Shown: positions 45,677 through 54,455 of the stretch, in pieces | How positions within the stretch are numbered: the first letter of the stretch is position 1 | How the letters are laid out: every line of letters starts with the position of its first letter | From: Clostridioides difficile | GTDB taxonomy: Bacteria; Bacillota; Clostridia; Peptostreptococcales; Peptostreptococcaceae | Direction: 5' to 3' | Length of the DNA stretch: 64,000 nucleotides | Assembly: GCF_900243075.1 (NCBI RefSeq) | Contig: NZ_OEZH01000083.1 | Coordinates: 1 to 64,000, forward strand | Position numbers and translations under genes: made by a program | The notes under the pieces: generated by a model | Told to the model about the DNA's origin: nothing | Seen by the model: the letters and a program-made list of their open reading frames with translations, nothing else | Database searches by the model: none

Positions 45677-47806
45677 ATGAAAGTTTCAAAAAAAAGAATA
45701 TCGTTATTAACTTTATCAATTTTAACTATTTTAGTATCAGGTAATACATCAGATGCTTTGACGAAAAATACTTTAACAGGTTCTGGAAGATGGGAAACTG
45801 CAATAAAAATTAGTCAAGATGGGTGGTCAAAAGCTGACAATGCTATATTAGTAAATGATAATTCAATAGCGGATGCCTTATCATCAACTCCTTTTGCTAG
45901 AGTAAAAAACGCTCCAATTTTATTAACTCAAAGTAATAACTTAGATAATAGAACAAAATCAGAATTAAAGAGGTTAGGAGTAAAGAACGTATATTTAATA
46001 GGAGGGAAAAACACTTTAGGTTCAAATATTGAAAATCAATTAAAATCAGAAAAAATAACTTTTGAAAGAATATCCGGAAATAATAGATATGAAACATCTT
46101 TAAGATTGGCAGAGAGATTAGATAAAGAGAAGGATATTTCTAAAATAGTCGTTGTAAATGGTGAAAAAGGACTTGCAGATGCAGTAAGTGTTGGTGCAGC
46201 AGCAGCACAAGACAATATGCCTATAATACTTTCTGATTCAAATAATGATATAAAAATAGCAGATAAATTTATAAAAGAACACAAAATAAAAACATCTTAC
46301 ATAATAGGTGGTGTATATTCTGTCTCTAGTTCCATAGAACAAAAACTACCAAATAGTAAAAGAATATCAGGAAATAACAGAAATGAAACTAATTCAAAAG
46401 TTATACAAGAATTTTATAAAAATACAGATTTAAAAAATCTTTATGTTACTAAAGATGGAATGAAAAAACAAAGTGACTTAATTGATTCTCTAGCGGTAGG
46501 AGTATTAGCTGCTAAGAATAATTCACCTGTAGCTTTAGTTGGTAGCATGCTTGATTCAACTCAAAAAGATACCTTAAATACTAAGCAATTTGAAAAAGTA
46601 ACTCAAGTTGGTGGACTAGGTAATGAGTATGTAGTTGATGAGATAGTAGACATGCAAGAAGAAACTATTTATAATGCTAAAAGTATTGATGCGTTAGATG
46701 TAGCAATAAAAAGATCAGATGCGAATGATGTTATAAGGTTTAAACCTGATAAGAAGATAACAGATTCTTTTAAAATAGAGACAGATAAATCAATAACAAT
46801 TGAGTTTTCTGGTGAATATAGTCAAACTATAACAGTTAATATGCCTAATGGAGATATAAATAATTCTGGCAATATGAATGATATTATTATAAAGAATATA
46901 AAGGCTGGAACTTTAACTAATACAGGGGAAATAAATGGTATAGATATATATGATAATAATGGATGTAGAATTGAAAATGAATACAACGGAGAGATATGGC
47001 TTATAACTATACTTGGAGAATCGAAAGATGTATATATAAAGAATGATGGTGAAATAACTAAAATAGTTAATTATTGTTCTAGTGTTAATATAAGAAATTC
47101 AGGTAGAATTAATACAGTCAATGGAAATAAGGAACCAGCAATAAGTGGTAATAAACCAAAGGTTAATACTACAGAAGAAGATGATGATAGTGATAATTTA
47201 GCCACAGGATTGTATCCAGAAGTAACTCCATGTATGCCTGTTAAAAAAGGTTATGCTAAAGTAATGCTTCCTCAAAGTGCTAGAAATTCAAATTATAGAA
47301 TTTATTATAGAGTATTAGCAAATAAACCATCAGCTAAGAAAATTGATACAAAAATTGATACAAGTGATTGGGATCTTATATATGATACAGATCCATTTGA
47401 AATAAAAGCTAGTAATGGTTACTATGTAGAAGTGGTTGAAATAACTGTTTCAAATAAAAAAATTACAAGATGGGGTAGAACAGATCAAGTAGACGATGGA
47501 ACAAAAGAACAAGAAGTTGCGACAGGGTTACATGCAACTGTAAGTTTTGATGGAGAAGATGCAAAAATATCAGTAACAAGTGCTAATCCTGGATGTAAAC
47601 TTTATTATAGTATTGTATCTAGTGAGCCAACACCAATGAAAGTAGGTGACAAAATTAACTTTTCTAGATGGGAAGAAATTGTAGGGAGTGGTATAGTACT
47701 AAAATCTTCTGATTTAAATAAAAAGTATATAGAGCTTGTTGAGATAAACAATTTGGACAATACAGTAACTAGATGGGGTACTACTAATGAATTAAATAAT
47801 ATATAA
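45677..47806 (+). CDS. cwp66: Adhesin Cwp66
   Basis: A 709-residue surface protein described as an adhesin. The signal peptide ends near residue 27. CWB2 modules occupy about 33-325 (LTGSGRWETAIKISQDGW, RISGNNRYETSLRLAER and RISGNNRNETNSKVIQE). Residues 335-485 look like a parallel beta-helix with repeated Asn/Gly/Ile turns (MPNGDINNSGNMNDIII), shared with Cwp5. After an acidic linker (TTEEDDDSDNL), two copies of a roughly 95-residue module end the protein (ATGLYPEVTPCM... and ATGLHATVSFDG...), each closing with TRWG. The RBS is GAGGAGG. Four GATC sites lie in the C-terminal half. Confidence 0.93.
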   Translation: MKVSKKRISLLTLSILTILVSGNTSDALTKNTLTGSGRWETAIKISQDGWSKADNAILVNDNSIADALSSTPFARVKNAPILLTQSNNLDNRTKSELKRLGVKNVYLIGGKNTLGSNIENQLKSEKITFERISGNNRYETSLRLAERLDKEKDISKIVVVNGEKGLADAVSVGAAAAQDNMPIILSDSNNDIKIADKFIKEHKIKTSYIIGGVYSVSSSIEQKLPNSKRISGNNRNETNSKVIQEFYKNTDLKNLYVTKDGMKKQSDLIDSLAVGVLAAKNNSPVALVGSMLDSTQKDTLNTKQFEKVTQVGGLGNEYVVDEIVDMQEETIYNAKSIDALDVAIKRSDANDVIRFKPDKKITDSFKIETDKSITIEFSGEYSQTITVNMPNGDINNSGNMNDIIIKNIKAGTLTNTGEINGIDIYDNNGCRIENEYNGEIWLITILGESKDVYIKNDGEITKIVNYCSSVNIRNSGRINTVNGNKEPAISGNKPKVNTTEEDDDSDNLATGLYPEVTPCMPVKKGYAKVMLPQSARNSNYRIYYRVLANKPSAKKIDTKIDTSDWDLIYDTDPFEIKASNGYYVEVVEITVSNKKITRWGRTDQVDDGTKEQEVATGLHATVSFDGEDAKISVTSANPGCKLYYSIVSSEPTPMKVGDKINFSRWEEIVGSGIVLKSSDLNKKYIELVEINNLDNTVTRWGTTNELNNI

Positions 47807-47808
47807 TT

Positions 47809-47849
47809 AAAAGACCAATAGTCTATTTTTTTAGATTATTGGTCTTTTT
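47809..47849. terminator. Bidirectional terminator between cwp66 and gtrA
   Basis: AAAAGACCAATA-GTCTA pairs with TAGA-TTATTGGTCTTTT. The gtrA stop codon lies inside this hairpin, so the same structure serves both convergent genes. Confidence 0.85.
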
Positions 47850-48236
47850 AAAAATCAACAATTTACTAAATATATAGTTTAAAACAATTACAATTATATT
47901 GGTAGCTATCTTTGTTAAAAAATCGTTTATAAATAATAAATCAACCATCACATACATGATAATCATTTCAACTAATCCAGAAATAAATCTAAGTCCAATG
48001 AATGTTAAAAGTTCCTTTACTAAAAATATGAAATTAGTATTTTTACTCTCAAACACAAAAAACTTATTAGTAACATAAGCAAATAAAACAGCAAGAATCC
48101 ATGCCAAAGCATTTGCAACCATAAAATTAAATGAAATAACCCTAGTAAAAAATAAATATGAAACTATATTTACAAGAGTAGTAAATGCTCCAAAAAATAA
48201 ATATAATATTGTCTCTTTATGTTTTTTTAAAATCAA
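47823..48236 (-). CDS. GtrA-family membrane protein
   Basis: A 137-residue protein with four membrane helices and the GtrA pattern (LYLFFGAFTTLVNIVSYLFF, NALAWILAVLFAYVTNKFFVF and RFISGLVEMIIMYVM). GtrA proteins help move lipid-linked sugars across the membrane during surface glycan decoration. It is the only minus-strand gene inside the cell-wall locus. It starts at a TTG 7 nt after AGGAGG. Its sugar substrate is unknown; a role in wall-polymer glycosylation is inferred from context. Confidence 0.85.
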   Translation of the reverse strand: MILKKHKETILYLFFGAFTTLVNIVSYLFFTRVISFNFMVANALAWILAVLFAYVTNKFFVFESKNTNFIFLVKELLTFIGLRFISGLVEMIIMYVMVDLLFINDFLTKIATNIIVIVLNYIFSKLLIFKKTNNLKK

Positions 48237-48464
48237 ATATAATCCTCCTAAGCTAATTTAATATAAATATACTTAAAGATACTAACAAACATTAGTATAG
48301 CACATCTATTAATAAATCAATATATCTTAAAATATTATAAAAAATAAAACTATAAGATTATACAATTAATATGTCACTTATAATCCATATTTTATCAAAA
48401 TAAAATATGACCTTAATTTAGAAATCTGATATAATAAAAATTAAATACATATAAGGGGGTAAAC

Positions 48465-50876
48465 ATGAGAAAGTACAAATCAAAAAAATTGTCAAAGCTA
48501 CTGGCATTGTTGACAGTTTGCTTTTTAATAGTGTCAACAATACCTGTCTCAGCAGAAAACCATAAAACTCTAGATGGAGTAGAAACTGCAGAGTATTCTG
48601 AAAGCTATCTTCAATACCTAGAAGATGTCAAAAATGGAGACACAGCAAAATATAATGGAGTAATACCTTTCCCACATGAAATGGAAGGTACAACACTTCG
48701 AAATAAGGGTAGAAGTAGTCTTCCATCAGCATACAAATCAAGTGTATCATACAACCCAATGAGTCTTGGTCTTACTACACCAGCAAAGAATCAAGGAAGT
48801 CTTAATACATGCTGGTCTTTTTCAGGTATGTCAACTTTAGAAGCATATCTTAAATTAAAGGGATATGGAACATATGACTTATCAGAAGAACATTTAAGAT
48901 GGTGGGCAACTGGTGGAAAATATGGATGGAACTTAGATGATATGTCAGGTAGTTCAAATGTAACAGCTATAGGGTATCTGACAGCATGGGCAGGTCCTAA
49001 GTTAGAAAAGGACATACCATATAATCTTAAATCTGAGGCACAAGGTGCAACTAGACCTTCAAATATGGATACTGCACCTACACAATTTAATGTAACAGAT
49101 GTTGTTCGTCTTAATAAAGATAAGGAAACTGTAAAAAATGCTATAATGCAATATGGTTCAGTGACATCAGGTTATGCACATTATTCAACATATTTTAATA
49201 AAGATGAAACAGCATATAACTGTACAAATAAGAGAGCTCCATTGAATCACTCTGTAGCGATAGTAGGATGGGATGATAACTATTCAAAGGATAACTTTGC
49301 ATCTGATGTAAAACCAGAATCAAATGGAGCATGGTTAGTAAAAAGTAGTTGGGGAGAGTTCAATTCTATGAAAGGATTCTTCTGGATTTCTTATGAAGAT
49401 AAAACTCTATTAACAGATACTGATAACTATGCAATGAAATCTGTATCAAAACCAGATAGTGACAAAAAGATGTACCAACTTGAATATGCTGGTCTTAGCA
49501 AGATAATGTCAAATAAAATAACTGCAGCAAATGTATTTGATTTTAGCAGAGATTCTGAAAAACTTGATTCTGTTATGTTTGAAACAGACTCTGTAGGAGC
49601 AAAATATGAAGTATACTATGCACCAGTAGTAAATGGAATTCCTCAAAATAACTCAATGACAAAACTTGCAAATGGAACAGTATCATATTCTGGATACATA
49701 AATGTACCTACTAATTCTTACAACTTACCAAAAGGTAAAGGAGCAATAGTAGTAGTTATAGACAACACAGCAAATCCTAATAGAGAAAAATCAACTTTAG
49801 CATATGAAACTAATATAGATGCATACTATCTATATGAAGCTAAAGCAAACTTAGGTGAAAGCTACATACTTCAAAATAATAAATTTGAAGATATAAATAC
49901 ATATAGTGAATTTTCTCCTTGTAATTTTGTTATAAAAGCTATAACAAAAACATCTTCTGGACAAGCTACTTCAGGAGAATCTTTAACTGGAGCAGATAGA
50001 TATGAAACAGCAGTTAAAGTTAGCAAAAAAGGATGGACTTCTTCACAAAATGCAGTATTAGTAAATGGAGACGCAATAGTAGATGCTTTAACAGCTACAC
50101 CATTTACATCAGCAATCGACTCTCCAATTCTTTTGACAGGAAAAGATAACTTAGATTCAAAAACTAAGGCAGAGTTACAAAGATTAGGAACTAAAAAAGT
50201 TTATCTAATAGGTGGAGAAGATTCTTTAAGCAAGAATGTACAAGCTCAACTTAGCAATATGGGTATATCAGTAGAAAGAATTTCAGGTAGTGATAGATAC
50301 AAGACTAGTATATCTCTAGCTCAAAAGTTAAATAGTATAAAATCTGTTTCACAAGTTGTAGTAGCAAATGGTGTAAATGGACTTGCAGATGCAATAAGTG
50401 TTGGTGCAGCAGCTGCTGATAACAATATGCCAATAATACTTACTAATGAAAAAAGTGAGTTGCAAGGTGCTGATGAGTTTTTAAATTCATCAAAAATAAC
50501 TAAGTCTTATATAATTGGTGGAACAGCTACTTTATCATCAAATTTAGAAAGTAAGCTTTCAAATCCAACAAGACTTGCAGGAAGTAATAGAAATGAAACT
50601 AATGCTAAGATAATAGATAAATTCTACCCTAGCTCAGATTTGAAATATGCTTTTGTTGTTAAAGATGGTTCAAAGCGTCAAGGAGATTTGATAGATGGAC
50701 TAGCAGTAGGAGCATTAGGTGCTAAAACTGATTCACCAGTAGTTCTAGTTGGAAATAAGTTAGATGAAAGTCAAAAAACTGTACTTAAGTCTAAGAAAAT
50801 AGAAACTCCTATTAGAGTTGGTGGAAATGGAAATGAAAATGCTTTTAATGAACTAAATACTCTTTTAGGAAAATAG
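48465..50876 (+). CDS. cwp84: Surface cysteine protease Cwp84
   Basis: An 803-residue exported protease that matures SlpA. The signal peptide runs to residue 30 (VSA) and the propeptide to about 91. The papain-like catalytic domain is about 92-320, with Cys116 (NQGSLNTCWSFSGM), His262 (APLNHSVAIVGWDD) and Asn287 (SNGAWLVKSSWG), the triad established for Cwp84. A lectin-like linker domain follows (about 330-495), and three CWB2 modules occupy about 505-803 (LTGADRYETAVKVSKKGW, RISGSDRYKTSISLAQ and RLAGSNRNETNAKIID). The RBS is AAGGGGG. The gene has no GATC site, which sets it apart from the cassette just upstream. Confidence 0.96.
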   Translation: MRKYKSKKLSKLLALLTVCFLIVSTIPVSAENHKTLDGVETAEYSESYLQYLEDVKNGDTAKYNGVIPFPHEMEGTTLRNKGRSSLPSAYKSSVSYNPMSLGLTTPAKNQGSLNTCWSFSGMSTLEAYLKLKGYGTYDLSEEHLRWWATGGKYGWNLDDMSGSSNVTAIGYLTAWAGPKLEKDIPYNLKSEAQGATRPSNMDTAPTQFNVTDVVRLNKDKETVKNAIMQYGSVTSGYAHYSTYFNKDETAYNCTNKRAPLNHSVAIVGWDDNYSKDNFASDVKPESNGAWLVKSSWGEFNSMKGFFWISYEDKTLLTDTDNYAMKSVSKPDSDKKMYQLEYAGLSKIMSNKITAANVFDFSRDSEKLDSVMFETDSVGAKYEVYYAPVVNGIPQNNSMTKLANGTVSYSGYINVPTNSYNLPKGKGAIVVVIDNTANPNREKSTLAYETNIDAYYLYEAKANLGESYILQNNKFEDINTYSEFSPCNFVIKAITKTSSGQATSGESLTGADRYETAVKVSKKGWTSSQNAVLVNGDAIVDALTATPFTSAIDSPILLTGKDNLDSKTKAELQRLGTKKVYLIGGEDSLSKNVQAQLSNMGISVERISGSDRYKTSISLAQKLNSIKSVSQVVVANGVNGLADAISVGAAAADNNMPIILTNEKSELQGADEFLNSSKITKSYIIGGTATLSSNLESKLSNPTRLAGSNRNETNAKIIDKFYPSSDLKYAFVVKDGSKRQGDLIDGLAVGALGAKTDSPVVLVGNKLDESQKTVLKSKKIETPIRVGGNGNENAFNELNTLLGK

Positions 50877-50954
50877 TGAATAGAAAGATAATAAATCTAT
50901 ATGCTTTATTATTAAAAAATATTTAATAGAAGTTTATAAACATAAAATAACAAA

Positions 50955-51070
50955 AAGGGGTGTCTCAAAATGAACTTTTTAGTCCATGAGGCACTCTTTT
51001 TTGTATGAAATATATTTTTATCATTTAAATAATGAAAAATAGGTTTGTCTATATTTTTAGATAGTTTCCT
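50955..51070. mobile_element. MITE-like repeat carrying a terminator, copy 2 (decayed)
   Basis: The left 55 bases (AGGGGTGTCTCAAAATGAAC and onward) are almost identical to the element at 8345. The right end is eroded (TTTTTAGATAGTTTCCTT in place of TTTTGAGACAGCCCCTT). The inner hairpin keeps a pairing change (GTCTCA with TGAGGC) and its T-run, so it still works as the cwp84 terminator. Confidence 0.6.
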
Positions 51071-51173
51071 TATTATTGATGAAAAATGTAATAATTTTAA
51101 ACTGTAAAATAGTGTAAAGTTATTTTATAATATAAATATAGTAAGATTTTAAACAAAATAAGGGGGAAGAATA

Positions 51174-52751
51174 ATGAAAGCACCAAAAACTATTTTAACA
51201 ATACTGACAATAGCGCTTACTTTAAGTAGCATTTCTATAATACCATCATATGCACTTACAGAGGAAAAATTAATAGGTAATGGTAGATACGAAACTGCTG
51301 TAAAGATAAGTCAAAAGGCATACAGTTCTAGTACTAATGTAGTGTTAGTTAATGATAATTCATTAGCTGATGCACTTTCAGCTACACCATTTGCAAAAGC
51401 TAAAGGAGCACCAATACTTTTGACAGAAAGTGATAAACTAGATGATAGAACTGAAAAAGAGATAAAACGTCTAGGAGCTAAAGACATTTATTTAATAGGA
51501 GGTACTGCTGTACTTAATAAAGATATAGAGAACAAATTAAAAGGTAATGGACTTAATGTAGAAAGAATTAATGGTAAGGATAGATATGAAACTTCACTGA
51601 TTTTGGCTAATAAGCTTAAGGATATAAAAGATATTAAAGAAGTTGCTGTAGTAAATGGTGAAAAAGGATTGAGTGATGCTGTTAGTGTTGGAGCACCGGC
51701 AGCTCAAAATAAGATGCCTATAATTTTGTCTAGTCCTAAGGATGGAGTAGAAGCATTTGATAAATTTATAAGAGATGAGAAAGTTATAAAAGCATATGTA
51801 ATTGGAGGGACAAATTCTGTTTCAAGAGCTGTAGAAAAGAGTCTTCCTAATGCAGAAAGATTAAGTGGAAAAGATAGAAATGAGACTAATGCTAAAGTTA
51901 TAGAAAAGTTTTATTCTGATACAAGTTTAAGTAATCTATATGTAACTAAGGATGGAAGCAAAAATGAAAATCAACTGATAGACTCATTAGCAGTTGGAGT
52001 GTTGGCTGCAAAAAATGAATCTCCTGTTGTTTTGGTTGGCAATAAATTAAACACAAAACAAAGGGATATACTTAGTACTAAAAAATTAAGTACGATAACA
52101 CAGGTAGGTGGAAATGGAAATGAAGAAGCTTTTGATGAGATTAAGAGTTTACAAGAAAAAACTGTGTTTGAAGCAAAAACTGTTGAGGAATTAACTGATA
52201 TGATAAATATAGCAAGTCCTAATGACATTATAAACTTTAAACCAAAAGAAGATACTGTAAATGAAGCTTTTAGAATGGTGACAAATAAACCAATAACTGT
52301 GAATATAAAAGGAGATTGTTCAAAAACTCTTACAGTAGATATGCCTAATGGTGAAGTGAATAACTATGCTACTTTGGTAAATGTTATAGTTAGAAATATT
52401 GGAGAAGGTGGATTTAATAATCATGATACAATCACCATATTGTCAGTTCGTGACAAAAATGGTAGAGTTATAGAAAATACTAGAAATTCAGATATAGACA
52501 CATTGATGATATTAGCTTCTGCTAATGATACAAAATTGATTAATGATGGATATATAGGAAAGCTTATAGATAATTCATCTAATAGTGATATAACTAATAA
52601 TGGTACTATAGATAAAAAAGTTAATCAGGTTGAGGATTTAGAGGCTAAGGTTGATTCAATTGAAAAAGCTATAGATTCTATAAGTCAGAAAATCAATAAA
52701 ATACAAGATATACTAGATAAGCTTGGATTTCTAAAGAAATTTCTTAGCTAA
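51174..52751 (+). CDS. cwp5: Cell wall protein Cwp5
   Basis: A 525-residue exported protein. The signal peptide ends SYA at about residue 27. Three CWB2 modules cover about 32-325 (LIGNGRYETAVKISQKAY, RINGKDRYETSLILANK and RLSGKDRNETNAKVIEK). Residues 335-480 form a putative beta-helix very similar to that of Cwp66 (SPNDIINFKPKE, VDMPNGEVNNYATLVNVIVR). It ends in a coiled coil, VEDLEAKVDSIEKAIDSISQ and KINKIQDILDKLGF, which could oligomerise. The RBS is AAGGGGGA. Function not established; placed by order after cwp84. Confidence 0.9.
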   Translation: MKAPKTILTILTIALTLSSISIIPSYALTEEKLIGNGRYETAVKISQKAYSSSTNVVLVNDNSLADALSATPFAKAKGAPILLTESDKLDDRTEKEIKRLGAKDIYLIGGTAVLNKDIENKLKGNGLNVERINGKDRYETSLILANKLKDIKDIKEVAVVNGEKGLSDAVSVGAPAAQNKMPIILSSPKDGVEAFDKFIRDEKVIKAYVIGGTNSVSRAVEKSLPNAERLSGKDRNETNAKVIEKFYSDTSLSNLYVTKDGSKNENQLIDSLAVGVLAAKNESPVVLVGNKLNTKQRDILSTKKLSTITQVGGNGNEEAFDEIKSLQEKTVFEAKTVEELTDMINIASPNDIINFKPKEDTVNEAFRMVTNKPITVNIKGDCSKTLTVDMPNGEVNNYATLVNVIVRNIGEGGFNNHDTITILSVRDKNGRVIENTRNSDIDTLMILASANDTKLINDGYIGKLIDNSSNSDITNNGTIDKKVNQVEDLEAKVDSIEKAIDSISQKINKIQDILDKLGFLKKFLS

Positions 52752-52885
52752 AAATATGTATATTTAAGTGAACTGTGTGTTGGAATTATATCTGAAGATA
52801 TATAGTTAAATGGGTTTATAGATAAATAGGCTTATATCTAAATATATAGTTCAATATATAGTTAAATAAATCTTGGGGAGGTAAC

Positions 52886-54205
52886 ATGGGGCGTGTAGTT
52901 GAATGTAGCAAAAGAATACATAAAAGTATTGACAAAACTAGAATAAAGAAAAATAATCTAAATAGCAATAGCAATAGCAATAGCAATAGCAATAGCAATA
53001 GCAATAGCAATAGCAATAGCAATAGCAATAGCAATAGCAATAGCAATAGCAATAGCAATAAAATTTCAAATAATAGTGTAGATTCTAAATTTGTGAATAG
53101 TAGAGTTAAATCAATAGATATAATAAGAGGGCTATCAATAGCCCTCATGATAGTTTGTAATAATCCTGGGACTTGGATGAGAATGTATCCTCAACTAAGA
53201 CATGCTGTATGGCATGGTGTAACACTTGCAGATTTTGCATTTCCTTTTTTTGTTATATCTTTAGGCGTTACAATTCCAATATCAATAAATAGTAAACTAA
53301 AAAATAATAAATCTACATTAAGTATAATACTTAGTATATTCAAGAGAAGTATCTTATTGATATTATTTGGATTTTTCTTAAATTACCTAGGAAATCCTGA
53401 TTTAAATACTGTAAGAATACTTGGAGTACTTCAACGTATGGGACTAGTCTATTTTGTGACTAGCTTAGTATACTCACTACTAAAAAAATTAAATGTTGGA
53501 AGTACTGTTACAATAATTACTTTCTTATGTATATCTGCATTTATAATAGTAGGATATTACATAGTAGCAAAACCGTATGGGTTTGAGTTAGAAGGTTCTC
53601 TTGCACAATTAGTGGATTTACATTTCTTTAAAGGTCATTTGTACAAGCCAGATTTTGAGCCAGATGGTTTTTTAACTAGTATAGTAGCAATTTCTTCAGG
53701 AATGTTGGGATGCACGATGGGATGTGTGCTTTTAAAAGAAAACATAGGAGAGTATAAAAAATTCTTTAAAATATTAGTTATGAGTATTATTTTACTAATA
53801 GGTGCTTTTACATTTAATCAGTATTTTCCATTTAATAAAAGATTATGGTCTAGCTCATTTGTACTTTTAATGGCTGGAAGTTATGGTATATTACTGTCAA
53901 TATTTTATTTTATATGTGACATCAAAAATAAAAGTAAAATATTTACCCCAATAATAGCACTTGGAAGTAGCCCTATTTTTACATATATGTGTCTCGAGAT
54001 ATTAAGCCATGTTTTTTGGAACCTTCCAAAACTTACAAATAAAGTCGATTATCCAACTACCTTGGTAGAGTGGACTACATATGAACTTATAACTCCTTGG
54101 GCAGGTACAACTTGGGATTCTCTTGTATTTTCCTTATTGTATGTCCTATTCTGGGTTATAGTAATGTCTATTATGTACAAGAAAAAAATATTTATCAAAA
54201 TTTAG
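52886..54205 (+). CDS. Multi-pass membrane acyltransferase-like protein (HGSNAT/NagX, DUF5009 family) with Asn-Ser repeat
   Basis: A 439-residue protein. The N-terminal cytoplasmic part (1-70) is basic and holds 16 Asn-Ser dipeptides (residues 26-57) encoded by a perfect hexanucleotide repeat. About ten membrane helices follow. The family signature RVKSIDIIRGLSIALMIVCN, the HAVWHGVTLADFAFPFFVIS stretch and RRILGVLQRMGLVY-like (TVRILGVLQRMGLVYF) mark it as related to heparan-alpha-glucosaminide N-acetyltransferase. It probably transfers an acyl group to an external glycan. Within this locus the wall polymer is an attractive target, but that is inference. The RBS is GGGGAGGT. Confidence 0.8.
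   Translation: MGRVVECSKRIHKSIDKTRIKKNNLNSNSNSNSNSNSNSNSNSNSNSNSNSNSNSNSNKISNNSVDSKFVNSRVKSIDIIRGLSIALMIVCNNPGTWMRMYPQLRHAVWHGVTLADFAFPFFVISLGVTIPISINSKLKNNKSTLSIILSIFKRSILLILFGFFLNYLGNPDLNTVRILGVLQRMGLVYFVTSLVYSLLKKLNVGSTVTIITFLCISAFIIVGYYIVAKPYGFELEGSLAQLVDLHFFKGHLYKPDFEPDGFLTSIVAISSGMLGCTMGCVLLKENIGEYKKFFKILVMSIILLIGAFTFNQYFPFNKRLWSSSFVLLMAGSYGILLSIFYFICDIKNKSKIFTPIIALGSSPIFTYMCLEILSHVFWNLPKLTNKVDYPTTLVEWTTYELITPWAGTTWDSLVFSLLYVLFWVIVMSIMYKKKIFIKI
52961..53056 (+). repeat. Perfect (AATAGC)x16 microsatellite inside a coding region
   Basis: Sixteen uninterrupted AATAGC units encode (Asn-Ser)16 in the N-terminus of the acyltransferase-like protein. A hexamer changes length by slippage without altering the frame, so isolates should differ in the length of the linker. 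Confidence 0.97.
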
Positions 54206-54455
54206 TGCAATATTTTTAGACGCTAAAGTCTTTGTTTTGTTCAAATACACGGAAACTATCAAATATAATCAAAATTTCTCCTCGATAAAATTTAAAAACC
54301 ATGCCATAAAAGATTACAAAAAGTTTACAATTTGTAATTTTTTGTGCTATAATGAAAAAAGATTTACATAATATTGAATTTATGTAATATAAAACAAGCT
54401 TAAGATGTATTAAAAAAGATTTAAAGATTTAAAGAACCAAAAAATTAGGGGGGAT

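Noticed and set aside
52961..53056. CRISPR array
   Set aside because: The 6-bp units are uninterrupted and have no spacers; it is a microsatellite within a gene. No CRISPR-like spaced repeats or cas genes were seen in the window.
52816..53148. Antisense reading frame rich in poly-leucine opposite the acyltransferase gene
   Set aside because: It is the complement of the AATAGC repeat; it has no RBS and no plausible protein features.
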